A stretch of DNA of 18,869 nt from Candidatus Latescibacterota bacterium (lineage in GTDB: Bacteria > Latescibacterota > 4484-107 > B68-G9): contig DTXA01000049.1 in the NCBI GenBank assembly GCA_012962735.1, positions 1 to 18,869 of the forward strand. The letters are read 5' to 3'. This document shows positions 6,671-15,657 of this stretch, piece by piece (position 1 is the stretch's first letter; each line of letters starts with the position of its first letter). The notes below the pieces were generated by a model, which saw only the letters and a list, made by a program, of their open reading frames with translations, made no database searches and was not told the origin of the DNA. Position numbers and translations under genes: made by a program.

Positions 6671-8905
6671 TTAACGTACAACATCTGGAGATATTTTGGA
6701 CTTAATCTCCCGGACTACCTCCTGCACCTTTTTCCGGTTGACGTACCGGCGATATCTGGCCATCGCCTCCTGTGCCCGATCCCGGTCCCCCAACCTCTGG
6801 TATATCATCGCCAGGTCCTTAAACAACTCTCCATCCCGGTATTCAGGGTTCCTGTGAACCACCTCCTGACAGGCCGAAAGTGCATCCTCGTACCGCCCTG
6901 TCCGGATGTAGGCGGTCGTCAAATTGTACCAAGCCCCTACGTAGTCGGGCTTTATCTCCACTGCTCTCCTGAGCCGGGATATCGCCTCCTCAAAACCCCC
7001 CCTTTTGAGGAACAGAACCCCCAGGTTGTTCCAAACCTCAGCATATTCGGGTCTGAGCGTCAAAACCCGCTCGTACAGGGAGATAGCCTTTTCGAACTCA
7101 CCTTCCTCCCCGTATGCCATGGCCAGCCCGAACAGAACCTCCACTCGGGTGGAATCCCCCATCAGAGCTGCCTTGTAGGCCGAGATGGCCTCCTCGGCCC
7201 TCCCTGCCCTCAGATATGCCAAACCCAACTCCGCATAAACATCCAGCGAGTCCGGAGGGCTGTACGCCAAGATAGCATTATACTGGTCTATGGCCTCCCC
7301 GTACCGTCCCTGCTGGAAGTATACGTGCGCCAAGCTCCTCCTGGCTCCCAGACGGTCTGGCTTCATCTCTATCACCTGCCGATATTCCGATATGGCGTCC
7401 TTGTACGCCCCCCGCTGTGCCGCCAAAGAGGCCAACAGCTCCCGAGGTTCGACGTATCCCGGGTCCAAGGCCACAGCCTTCCTGGCCTCCGCCGTAGCAC
7501 TGGCCCACATACCACGCTGGGCATGGGCGTAGGCCAAGTTGTAGTGCATCTCGGCCTTCTCCCCAGGTCTCATCTCCGCCATACCGACATTCACCGCAAA
7601 GACTAAAGCCGAAAACACAGAGGTCGGCAGAATTGAAGCTCGTATCCTCCCCTCTCGCACCCGGCCGTACACCCACCATATCCCGTAGGCCGCGAAGATC
7701 AGGAGGAAAGGCACCGAAGGGACCCGATAACGCCCGCATGGGAAGAAGGCCACCACCGAGAGGAAAAACGCCAAGACGAAGACCTCCAATAAGGCCACAA
7801 AGGGTTCTCGCCTTCGATATGTAAGGGCTAGTCCTATGCCCATTAGAGATAAAGGTCCCACCAGGCCGAACGGAAACCCTATCCCCCGTCTCCAAAGCAA
7901 CACCTTGAGCAACGGGGTGAATTCCCGATAGGAGTATACGTCCTGGTTGCGCTTTATCTCCTCCCCTCGCCAGAATTGATATGCCTTCCGGACCAGAAGC
8001 CCTATGTATTCCAAAGGCTTCCTTCGGATGAAAGCGAGCGACTTTTTCAGGAAATATCGGGATTGCTCGGAGGCCTTCGTATATCCGGCCTCCTTGGCCT
8101 GGGCGGTCAAGGCCCACCACTCGGTCCCCGGCCTGAGCCTGACCGTGCGCTCGTACTCCGGGTTGTTCCCCACGTAGAAGTTCACCCCTACGTTGGACGA
8201 GATCAGCACCCAATCCCGACCCACAAGCCCGTTCCGGATGGCGATCGGAAGGAGCGCGGCCGACGCACCCACTAAGATCGCCCCGATCCGGACCAGCCGC
8301 CCTCTCCGAGGTCCCCCCCATCTCCACACCCATGCCGCCAGAAAGGGTAAGAAAGCCAATGTATTCCCTACCGCAAGGGCCGCCAGACCCAGAATCCCCC
8401 CTACCATCCCCCAGACGATAAACCTTTTCCTTCTCTCCGCCCGAAGTGCCAACCCCACCGTCCCCAAGGCTAAGAAGGTTCCCAAGGCAGTGGGCAGCAA
8501 CATCCCCTCGAAGAACAGAAAAGGCCCATAGGCAGCGGCCATAAGCCCGGCCAAGATACCTGCCGACCTCCCGAAGGCCCTCGTACCGATCATGAAGACC
8601 AACCCACAGCTCAAAGCTCCCAAAACCAGCGAAGACCCCCTCAGGAAGAGGAAATTCCTCCCGAAGAGTCGGTACAACAGGGCCAAGAAATAAGGATACA
8701 AAGGAGGCTGCCAGAAGGGCTTGTCCCCTCCGAGCAGCTCTCCTGAGGCGATATTTTGGGCCTGTTCGAGGTACGTCCTTTCGTCCACTATCGGCACATC
8801 GAAGAACGGACTCTCCCTCAGTTGAAGGAGGTAGATCACCCGGAGGGTCAACGCCACCCCGACAACGGCCGAAAGCCAAATCCATCCCTTACGTCGCATA
8901 TACAT
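6671..8905 (-). CDS. GT-C family membrane glycosyltransferase (GT39/PMT-like) with eight C-terminal TPRs
   Basis: A 744-residue protein in two parts. The N-terminal 430-450 residues are a multi-spanning membrane domain: first helix about 8-28, then an external loop with the acidic pair D41-E42 (PIVDERTYLEQ), where GT39/ArnT-like enzymes carry their catalytic acidic residues, and KPFWQPPLYPYFLALLYRLFG, a typical family segment. Residues about 451-725 hold eight consecutive TPR units of about 34 residues (for example AEVWNNLGVLFLKRGGFEEA and VGAWYNLTTAYIRTGRYEDA). Such enzymes use polyprenyl-phosphate sugars and act on the outer face of the inner membrane. The acceptor is unknown; neighbouring secreted proteins are candidates. 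ATG 8905 or ATG 8899 could be the start; neither has a strong ribosome site. A terminator just upstream (8951-8986) suggests a separate promoter, but I see no good one. Confidence 0.88.
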   Translation of the reverse strand: MYMRRKGWIWLSAVVGVALTLRVIYLLQLRESPFFDVPIVDERTYLEQAQNIASGELLGGDKPFWQPPLYPYFLALLYRLFGRNFLFLRGSSLVLGALSCGLVFMIGTRAFGRSAGILAGLMAAAYGPFLFFEGMLLPTALGTFLALGTVGLALRAERRKRFIVWGMVGGILGLAALAVGNTLAFLPFLAAWVWRWGGPRRGRLVRIGAILVGASAALLPIAIRNGLVGRDWVLISSNVGVNFYVGNNPEYERTVRLRPGTEWWALTAQAKEAGYTKASEQSRYFLKKSLAFIRRKPLEYIGLLVRKAYQFWRGEEIKRNQDVYSYREFTPLLKVLLWRRGIGFPFGLVGPLSLMGIGLALTYRRREPFVALLEVFVLAFFLSVVAFFPCGRYRVPSVPFLLIFAAYGIWWVYGRVREGRIRASILPTSVFSALVFAVNVGMAEMRPGEKAEMHYNLAYAHAQRGMWASATAEARKAVALDPGYVEPRELLASLAAQRGAYKDAISEYRQVIEMKPDRLGARRSLAHVYFQQGRYGEAIDQYNAILAYSPPDSLDVYAELGLAYLRAGRAEEAISAYKAALMGDSTRVEVLFGLAMAYGEEGEFEKAISLYERVLTLRPEYAEVWNNLGVLFLKRGGFEEAISRLRRAVEIKPDYVGAWYNLTTAYIRTGRYEDALSACQEVVHRNPEYRDGELFKDLAMIYQRLGDRDRAQEAMARYRRYVNRKKVQEVVREIKSKISPDVVR

Positions 8906-8950
8906 CCAAAGGCAGGTCTAACCTACACCAACTTAGGATCTTGAGCCTCC

Positions 8951-8986
8951 GAAAAGAAAACCGAGAACATAAAGTCCTCGGTTTTC
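8951..8986 (-). terminator. Intrinsic terminator after the beta-barrel gene
   Basis: Perfect 10 bp inverted repeat GAAAACCGAG (8956-8965) / CTCGGTTTTC (8977-8986) with an 11 nt loop. Read on the minus strand the stem is followed by TTTTC, and the stem itself ends in a T-run. It lies 22 nt past the stop of the gene at 9009-11645. Confidence 0.8.
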
Positions 8987-9008
8987 CCGCAGCGAGGCCA
9001 CCCCTGAC

Positions 9009-11645
9009 TCACTCCGCTCCCGCATATACTGTAACGAAGGAAGTGGTGCTCGTCTTGGTGGCCGCCTTATACATCCTCCGGTCCACCCTGAACCCGACCT
9101 GTGTGGTCAACCTATATCCAAGGTAGTCCACGTGGTTGGTCAACTGCAGGGCGAACACTAGGCCCGTATAGTCGTCCGAGAGTCCAGGTGGAACCGGGTC
9201 CATCAACTGGTTGAATATCGTGTACTCCAATCCTAACTCGATATCGCTCTTGCGCAGCACCGGGAATTTCCCGATCAGGAAGACTAAAAGCGTGTTCTCC
9301 TTCCGCTCCGGCTTTGTCGGGTCCGCCGGGACCTCCCTGCGGAACTCGTTTTTGATGCGGGGCTGGACCCTGAGCTTCCACAGCCAGAGGGTATAGTCCG
9401 CCTTGTTGATCAGGCCGAAGAACCGATAGTCCCTCCGGAGGTCCATCACCGGCTTCCTCTGATGCCACCAGTCGTACTTTAATTTATTGATGATGTTGAG
9501 ATTACGTATACCAGTATAGGTAAAACCCACGTAGGAAGAAGTGATCCAGGTGTCCCGGGCGGCCAAGGGGTCCGGCACCCGGTCCATCATACCCCGGGAG
9601 TTGGGCGGCTGAGTCCACTGGAACAGGTTGTCCGGTATATTGTCTTTGGTCAGCTTCAGGTTGTGGAAGAGGCGGAACTTCCCGATCCTCGGCCAGTCCT
9701 TCTCCATGGTGAACAACAGATAATTGGTCAAATTCCTCTTCTTCTCGGCCAAGGTCTTCTCCCGGACCTGTCCCACCGTAAGCCGGACGTCCGGCGTTAT
9801 ATGCACCCCGCCATATATGTTATATCCCCTGCGGTCCCTCTTATAGGGATAGTCCGGTTCTTCGTCGTTCTCGAACCTGTCCACCCACATATTGTTGTTC
9901 ATATCTATCCCGAAGAGGAACTCGGGCCTATCCACGCTGTACCTGAGGAAGGGTTCCTCGTAGTCGGGAAGCAGGCTCGGGGCGTAGTCGTTGTCGTTTT
10001 CGTTGAAATCGGACTTGAAATCGTTGTTCTCATCCCATCCAGGAAAGACATATTGGTCCCCCGCCCGGGTCATCTGCGCACGCTGCCAGTCGGGGGTCCG
10101 GTCCTGGTCGTCGTTGTCGTCCACCAGCTCGTATACGTAATGGAACTTATCCTCGTAATCTATGAACCCAGCAGTGCTGGCCATAAAAGCCGTGGTAGTG
10201 TAATTGTCATCGATGTTGTATACCTCCCCAAACACGAACCACGGATAGGCTAACTTGGAGATATTCACATACCAGGCGTCCGCAGTCGTGATGGCAGTTT
10301 CGTGGTCGTCCAAGTTTATGTTGGGGTATTGCCTGTACTGGCGGTTTCTATCGAACTCCGCATATATGTTGAACCCCCGAAAGTCGTTCACCTCTAAGGT
10401 GACCCCGTATATATCTATGCCCGTAGGAAGGCCGTAATCGTACCGCTTGAGGATCTGGTTCGAGTTGTCCTTCACGTTCCCCGGCGCCCGGTCCACCAAG
10501 AGGAACACAGGTTGCTCGTTCGCGTTGATCTGGCGGTCCGAAGTCCACTCCACCTTATAGTCGTTCGCCAGCACCATCTCCACAGTTACCTTATCTATGG
10601 TGGTAGGGTCCGGGCCTGTGTAGGAAGGGTCGGTGAAGTCATAGGTAAGCTTGATGGCCTCATCGCCGTCCGCCGCTAAGTACCCCGGCCTTTGGAACCC
10701 CCCCTCCTTCAGGGAATAGAACCCGTGCTCGCTCCCCCTCCACGTGCGCCCGTATATGTCGTGTACAACGATGTCGTCCATATAAAGCGCAGCTCCACCC
10801 TCGTTGTCCTCCGGAGAATCGTCGCTCAGGCGAACGATGACCTTGGAAATCTTCTCCGAATTCTGGAAGGTGGTGAGGTTTCCCTTAAGTGGATTGGACT
10901 GGAAGCTCTCCAAGAGCGTCTGGGCGGTATGGGCGTTCACATAGGTGGCCCCTACCCTGACATATCCTCCTATCTGAGCCGTTCCACGCATACCGATCAG
11001 GGTCGTGTTGTTCGTCTGCTCGGCCGGAATGCCCCCTGTGGTGCTGGCGGCCGGGTAGTTCACCCTGGAGAACAGCGTTGTGAACGAGTATTTGTCTGAC
11101 TGAAAGTCCCATTGCAGTCCGTTGAAGATGGGCTTAGAGAAAGTCAGAGGGGTCAGGGTCGTCCTGATCTCGTCCCCTATGGTCAACGCAGTACGGTACT
11201 GGCCCTTCGAATCCGAGGCGATGAGCACCCGGTCGAACCAGCTGCTGTACCGTGCGTCCTTGTACAGACTGCTTCCAAACTGCCTCGGTTGTTCCTGCCG
11301 CCAGTCGTAGATCAACCATCCCCTTGTAACGAAGTTTCCATATATGTCGTAGAAATAGTCCCCTTCTAAGGCGATGTCTACATATCGCTTGTAGTGTTCC
11401 CTTGCGTAATTCGTGTACTCCCACTGCCTCCATCCGTAGAGCCGGTACAACTCCTGGGGCACGTACCATTTCTTCACCGCAGGGTCCAGGGCACCGAAGA
11501 GCACCCCCGGCCCGACGGGCTCGAAGGTCAGCTCTCCAGCACGCCGCTCCCCCAACAGCTTACCGTACTCCACTACCTGGGCCCCCGCCGTGCCCATCTG
11601 TAAGGCCCATATAACCACCCATACGGCGAAGATGTACCGTTTCAT
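9009..11645 (-). CDS. Predicted outer-membrane beta-barrel protein, function unknown
   Basis: An 878-residue exported protein without a family I can name. A signal peptide (MKRYIFAVWVVIWALQMGTAGA) is followed by long runs of alternating polar and aromatic residues such as YVRVGATYVNA, YNIYGGVHITPDVRLTVGQ, KFRLFHNLKLTKD and IELGLEYTIFNQL, ending near YRLTTQVGFRVDRR. This favours a large beta-barrel with long loops. Three acidic clusters (about residues 500-595: DDNDDQD, DENNDFKSDFNENDND, and GIDMNNNMWVDRFENDEE) look like calcium-binding loops. The motif IYG or IYA recurs five times. An in-frame GTG at 11651 is possible, but ATG 11645 has AGGAGGG at a better spacing of 8 nt, so I use the ATG. 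It lies 37 nt downstream of paralog C and ends at an intrinsic terminator, so it is probably the last gene of that transcript. A role in exporting or anchoring the neighbouring surface proteins is inference. Confidence 0.75.
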   Translation of the reverse strand: MKRYIFAVWVVIWALQMGTAGAQVVEYGKLLGERRAGELTFEPVGPGVLFGALDPAVKKWYVPQELYRLYGWRQWEYTNYAREHYKRYVDIALEGDYFYDIYGNFVTRGWLIYDWRQEQPRQFGSSLYKDARYSSWFDRVLIASDSKGQYRTALTIGDEIRTTLTPLTFSKPIFNGLQWDFQSDKYSFTTLFSRVNYPAASTTGGIPAEQTNNTTLIGMRGTAQIGGYVRVGATYVNAHTAQTLLESFQSNPLKGNLTTFQNSEKISKVIVRLSDDSPEDNEGGAALYMDDIVVHDIYGRTWRGSEHGFYSLKEGGFQRPGYLAADGDEAIKLTYDFTDPSYTGPDPTTIDKVTVEMVLANDYKVEWTSDRQINANEQPVFLLVDRAPGNVKDNSNQILKRYDYGLPTGIDIYGVTLEVNDFRGFNIYAEFDRNRQYRQYPNINLDDHETAITTADAWYVNISKLAYPWFVFGEVYNIDDNYTTTAFMASTAGFIDYEDKFHYVYELVDDNDDQDRTPDWQRAQMTRAGDQYVFPGWDENNDFKSDFNENDNDYAPSLLPDYEEPFLRYSVDRPEFLFGIDMNNNMWVDRFENDEEPDYPYKRDRRGYNIYGGVHITPDVRLTVGQVREKTLAEKKRNLTNYLLFTMEKDWPRIGKFRLFHNLKLTKDNIPDNLFQWTQPPNSRGMMDRVPDPLAARDTWITSSYVGFTYTGIRNLNIINKLKYDWWHQRKPVMDLRRDYRFFGLINKADYTLWLWKLRVQPRIKNEFRREVPADPTKPERKENTLLVFLIGKFPVLRKSDIELGLEYTIFNQLMDPVPPGLSDDYTGLVFALQLTNHVDYLGYRLTTQVGFRVDRRMYKAATKTSTTSFVTVYAGAE

Positions 11646-11682
11646 ACCCACTGCCCTCCTTCTATGTTTCGGGGGTTGCAGA

Positions 11683-14649
11683 CTAAAACACCACGGAGAC
11701 CGTTCTCATCTCTGATTGTTCTCCTGCGTCGGTGGGCACGACCACACGACACACGTACACTCCAGGCAGGACCAGCCTCCCTTCATCATCTCGGCCGTCC
11801 CAGCCCACCTCGTACTGACCGCTGGCGCTCTCCTTCTGCGCTATCTTGCCCGAAAGGTCCCGCACCAACATCCCGTCCAAGTCATACATATACACCCTTA
11901 TCCTTCGGGGGCGATTCACCTTCAACACTGTAAACTGCACGCTGACCGTATCGTTGACACCGTCGCCGTTGGGGGTGAACACCTCCGGCACCATCCGGAA
12001 GTCCTCCACGACCCGCTCCTCCCCGACCAACACCGATACCGTAGTAGTCTGCGTCTCCACCAGCCCTGTCGCATCCCCAGGGTCGACCCGCTGCCAGGAA
12101 CCAGGTATATCGCTCCTGGCCAAAGCCGCCTTGAACAGGCTCCCAGCCATATATATCGCGGCCTTGAACTTCACCTCTAAAAGGTCCCCCAACACGTATA
12201 TGTGCCCACGCTCCCCGGACGGCAGCCGATAATACTTCGCCCGGGGCAACGCCCTACCATCCTTGTCGAACGGTATCTCCTCGGGCTCCGCCCCGGCGTC
12301 CACCTTGTAATACCTGACCAGCAAGTTCGGGTTCCCGGCTCCGCCGTGCGCCAAGTAATACTCCCTGGATACCTGCACCTCCTCCAAGCCTCTCCGCTCC
12401 ATATACCGGACCGAGCCCTTCTCGTCGCCTTTCAACTTCGTATACTTCAAGGAGTCCACCTCCACCTCCCTGACCACCCGGTGGTATATCAAGGGCATCC
12501 TAAACTGGTCCACCTTCACCACCCTGGGCAACCGAATCCAGAGCGTGTCTGGTCCTGTGTCTACTACCTCCAAATCCTCGACCCCAAACCTCTCCGGTTC
12601 CCTATCCCCGAGCTTAGCCAGCTCCTCCGCCGCCAGTATATGCCCGTATTCAAGGGCTGTCCGCGCGGAGTCAGCATACAAAACCACTTCTTCCAACTGT
12701 ATATTCACCGAAGGAGGGGCCTGTATCCGCACCTCATCGAACCCCAAACTCCCCTTCGGGTCCTCCACGCTCGGCGCCGAGAACCAGGGCCTCAGGTAGA
12801 ACGAGAATTTCTCCTCCCTTCCAGCCTGCAGGCCCCTCGGCCCCGCAGGATAGATCTCCCCCAATATCCTGCTGGCTATAGGCTGTATAAACCGCACCTT
12901 GAGGCTGCGCAGCTTTATCCGCCTCTCCGGGTCGTTCGATAACATTCGAACCCGTATCATCATGTACTTCCTCGGACTGGGGGAAGTTATGGCCGCTCCT
13001 GAATACTTGTAAGGCATGCTCCAACCGCTCCAGTCCGCTCCCGGGACGTACTCCGTGTCCACAGGCCCTTTCATGAATCCCGGAAGTCGCCTCCACCTGG
13101 TCTCAGATATCTCGCTACCCCCCTTATCGTAATAACGCCTGATCTCCCTGAGCTCGTTCCCCGTCCTCGTCTGAACTTCGAGCTTCGTCCCCTCCGGCAC
13201 ATCCGCATCCCACTCCACCGTAGATATGTTCCGCTCCCCCCCGAGCTCTATCAGGGGTGATACCAGTTCCACCTCCGGCACGTACCCCCGACCCATCACT
13301 ATTAATTCCGCTAAGGACCCGCGGGCCTCGTACGCTCCAGCCCGGGCCCCAGTTACGTCGTAATTACGGATGTTGAAATATCGTATCTTCTGAAGGGAAA
13401 ATCGGTCCTCGAACAGGGAAATGCGGGCTATGTTCCTGTCCTCGTACTTCCGGGTCTCCGGACTGAGCTGGCGCCAGATAAGTCTCCCATTGGGCGCTCG
13501 GCTCCCATCCGACGCCTCGACGATGTATCCATCCAAGGTAGGGGCGTTCAGGACCGTCTCCCGACATGCGATCAACTGGTAGGTATCGACCCAGAACGTG
13601 GCCCCTAAGTCCACGACCAAGCGCCCTCGGCCCCGGTACGGGGACCACACATATGCGATCCAGTGGTTCACGATGTCCCCATCGGCAGCATCTCCACCCG
13701 CACTGGCGTTCACGGTGGGACTCTCCCAGTTCTCCACCACCAAAGGCTCCCTGAGATACCCTCCCCTCCTCACCGTCCCTATGGCTATGTTATCCCCCCT
13801 CGTCCAGACCTCTACGTCCGCCAGCCTCGGATGCGTCCCCCCCTTCCAGTCTGTGACCTCTATCCGGATGTACCTGACCACGTCCCCCACCCAATACACG
13901 TCCGCCTTCCTGCCCGAAATCGTAGTGGCCGCGTAGACCGTCCGGGATTCTCTGCCCCGGGTGGCCTTCTGCCACTGGGCTGTGGTGGTCAGATCGAAGG
14001 AGAACTCCCTCCGGGCGTCAGGCCCCTCGTTCGGCTTCGTCGTGCCCCCGATGTAGGTATAGCTCAACGCCTCCTTCTTCATCAGACTGATCGGGGTGCC
14101 GTCCGAGACGTAGACCTTGAACTGCCTGAAGGGGTCCCCTTTGCCCTCATCGACGAACCGCACCACCACCCTAACGGCGTTCACTACCCTCCCTAAGTCT
14201 ATCTCCAGCCACCAGGAGTAGAAACGCTGGCGGAAGGAAGGGGGCAGAAGATCTTTGGGATCAGGCTCCCAGAAGGTATCCGGATTGCCGTCTATGACGT
14301 TTGCCGCGGCCGCTTCGTTGGAGCCAGCTCGCACTGGCCAGCGGGGCCACCGCTTCAGGTAGTCCGGGTCCCTCCGCAGCACGTTTTCAAGCAGATACTC
14401 GAAGTCCTGGATGTTCTCCACCGCGTTCACCTTTTGGGCCGGATCGAACGGGTCCTCCGGCTCCCGGATATACAAAGGCTGGACCACTCCCCACTGGATA
14501 TCTAAAGCCCCGATGGGATAGGTCCATTTTTCCCAATGATCCCTGCGGCTTACCACCACCCGATCGCCTATTATACTGTACCCCTCTCCCGCCCATACCC
14601 CCTGGGCGTAGAGGACCCAAAGCACCCCGATCCAGACGAATCTTCTCAT
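11683..14649 (-). CDS. Large secreted protein with two discoidin domains and C-terminal FlgD-like Ig domain (paralog C)
   Basis: 988 residues. Signal peptide 1-20 (cut after VWA). First F5/8 type C domain about 111-282 (ANVIDGNPDTFWEPD, WWLEIDLGRVVNAVRVVV, VVRYIRIEV, LADVEVW). Second about 285-453 (NIAIGTVRRGG, LVVDLGATFWVDTYQLI, KIRYFNIRNY, LAELIVMGRGYVP). Then the module shared with paralogs A and B: VQTRTG (492-497), DWSGWS (539-544), SPSPRKYMMIRV (556-567), and later EIPFDKDGRALPRAKYYRL. Residues 891-988 are the FlgD-like domain (FTPNGDGVND; WDGRDDEGRLVLPGVYVCRV) ending in VVF and a TAG stop. ATG 14649 is preferred over ATG 14655 because GAGGGGGG sits 6 nt before it but abuts the other. 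It starts 12 nt after paralog B ends. Likely exported and surface-attached; glycan binding is inferred from the discoidin folds. Confidence 0.85.
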   Translation of the reverse strand: MRRFVWIGVLWVLYAQGVWAGEGYSIIGDRVVVSRRDHWEKWTYPIGALDIQWGVVQPLYIREPEDPFDPAQKVNAVENIQDFEYLLENVLRRDPDYLKRWPRWPVRAGSNEAAAANVIDGNPDTFWEPDPKDLLPPSFRQRFYSWWLEIDLGRVVNAVRVVVRFVDEGKGDPFRQFKVYVSDGTPISLMKKEALSYTYIGGTTKPNEGPDARREFSFDLTTTAQWQKATRGRESRTVYAATTISGRKADVYWVGDVVRYIRIEVTDWKGGTHPRLADVEVWTRGDNIAIGTVRRGGYLREPLVVENWESPTVNASAGGDAADGDIVNHWIAYVWSPYRGRGRLVVDLGATFWVDTYQLIACRETVLNAPTLDGYIVEASDGSRAPNGRLIWRQLSPETRKYEDRNIARISLFEDRFSLQKIRYFNIRNYDVTGARAGAYEARGSLAELIVMGRGYVPEVELVSPLIELGGERNISTVEWDADVPEGTKLEVQTRTGNELREIRRYYDKGGSEISETRWRRLPGFMKGPVDTEYVPGADWSGWSMPYKYSGAAITSPSPRKYMMIRVRMLSNDPERRIKLRSLKVRFIQPIASRILGEIYPAGPRGLQAGREEKFSFYLRPWFSAPSVEDPKGSLGFDEVRIQAPPSVNIQLEEVVLYADSARTALEYGHILAAEELAKLGDREPERFGVEDLEVVDTGPDTLWIRLPRVVKVDQFRMPLIYHRVVREVEVDSLKYTKLKGDEKGSVRYMERRGLEEVQVSREYYLAHGGAGNPNLLVRYYKVDAGAEPEEIPFDKDGRALPRAKYYRLPSGERGHIYVLGDLLEVKFKAAIYMAGSLFKAALARSDIPGSWQRVDPGDATGLVETQTTTVSVLVGEERVVEDFRMVPEVFTPNGDGVNDTVSVQFTVLKVNRPRRIRVYMYDLDGMLVRDLSGKIAQKESASGQYEVGWDGRDDEGRLVLPGVYVCRVVVPTDAGEQSEMRTVSVVF

Positions 14650-14661
14650 CGCCATCCCCCC

Positions 14662-15651
14662 TCAGTACACAACCAACGCCGTCTGGGCCGCCTGCTCCGT
14701 GCCAGAATCCGTACTCACCTGAACCACCACCAAATAGAGCCCCGGCACCACCATATCCCCCTCGTCGTTCCGCCCGTCCCAGCTTATCCGGTAGACCTTA
14801 CTCCCCTGTTTTCCATCCACTAAGGTCCGGACGACCTCCCCTGATGGCGTATAGACCCGCACCGACACCGGAACATCTCGGGTCACCTGAAGCAGGTTAT
14901 AAGAAATATATGTCAGATCGTTCACTCCATCCCCGTTCGGGGTGAAGGGGCTGGGATCCACCTGTAAAGAGGCTATCAGGTCCCCTCCCAAGGCCGTCCG
15001 CACCGATAGGCTGTTCGTGGGCACCTCCGGAGTGGCATCTCCGGCCTCCACCTCCTGGGGAATGTCCCCGCTCCCCTCAAGCGAAGCCCAACCCCGGAAG
15101 GTCGTGCCGTAGCGCAGCACGATACCCCGGAAGACTATCTGCAAAAGCGAGCTGTCCTGCCAAATCCTCGGGAAGTGTACGACGAACGAATCCGGAGTTG
15201 CGCTCCAGCTCCATTGGCCCGGGGGTACCTTTACACCGTCTATCCTGACCTCCTCTACCGAGTCTATCTGGGTGGGTGTGGCCACCAACAGCCGATCGAA
15301 CCCCACGTCCTGCCCCTTGATCTCCGCCAGCACAGAATACAAGAACTTCTCTACCTCGCCGGCCTTGGCCGTAAACGAGGGAACATCTCCTTCCCTCAAG
15401 ACCGCCACCTCCCCCGCAAGGCGGTGCGCCACTGGAGGAGCGGAGAAGGTGAACCCGATGGAATCCACCGCCCCCGCAGCATCTAAGGATTCGCTCAAGA
15501 AATCCACCCGGAACTGGATATACCGCCTGGGGGCGGGCGAAAGTATGGGAACTCCGGCCTCACGGCGCATCCGATCGTAATCGTATGGGGAGGACCAGGG
15601 GCTCCAGTGCTCGTAGTCCGGCCTGGGGGTCCCCCGGTACTCCAACTTCAA
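14662..15651 (-). CDS. C-terminal half of paralog B (downstream of an in-frame amber codon)
   Basis: This frame is the direct continuation of the gene at 15658-16764, separated only by TAG at 15658-15660; together they encode 700 codons. This half carries DYEHWSPWS, SPAPRRYIQFRVDF, the beta-rich module (VGFDRLLVATP, LRYGTTFRGW, EAGDATPE) and a FlgD-like Ig domain (FTPNGDGVND; WDGRNDEGDMVVPGLYLVVV) ending in VVY. All align with paralogs A and C without gaps that would suggest further damage. Alone it has no signal peptide, so a separately translated product would stay in the cytoplasm. A TTG at 15651 lies 11 nt after AAGGAGG (plus-strand positions 15663-15669), so re-initiation is possible. 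Most likely this is part of a recently interrupted gene, or the amber is a sequencing error. Confidence 0.7.
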   Translation of the reverse strand: MKLEYRGTPRPDYEHWSPWSSPYDYDRMRREAGVPILSPAPRRYIQFRVDFLSESLDAAGAVDSIGFTFSAPPVAHRLAGEVAVLREGDVPSFTAKAGEVEKFLYSVLAEIKGQDVGFDRLLVATPTQIDSVEEVRIDGVKVPPGQWSWSATPDSFVVHFPRIWQDSSLLQIVFRGIVLRYGTTFRGWASLEGSGDIPQEVEAGDATPEVPTNSLSVRTALGGDLIASLQVDPSPFTPNGDGVNDLTYISYNLLQVTRDVPVSVRVYTPSGEVVRTLVDGKQGSKVYRISWDGRNDEGDMVVPGLYLVVVQVSTDSGTEQAAQTALVVY

Positions 15652-15657
15652 CTTTTC

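Noticed and set aside
7278..8885. 535-codon minus frame overlapping the glycosyltransferase gene in another frame
   Set aside because: Gly/Arg-rich content without domains; the overlapping frame encodes a clear GT-C domain plus TPRs.
9800..12200. Recurrent CATATATG/GTATATG strings as a possible repeated DNA element
   Set aside because: Most fall on Ile-Tyr codon pairs (ATA TAT/TAC) in beta-strand motifs such as DIYG, so codon use explains them; no fixed longer repeat was found.
12202..12942. Long plus-strand open frame (246 codons) opposite paralog C
   Set aside because: It is antisense to a well-supported secreted protein gene, has low-complexity Pro/Leu/Arg/His-rich content, and shows no family motif; it is a by-product of codon bias.
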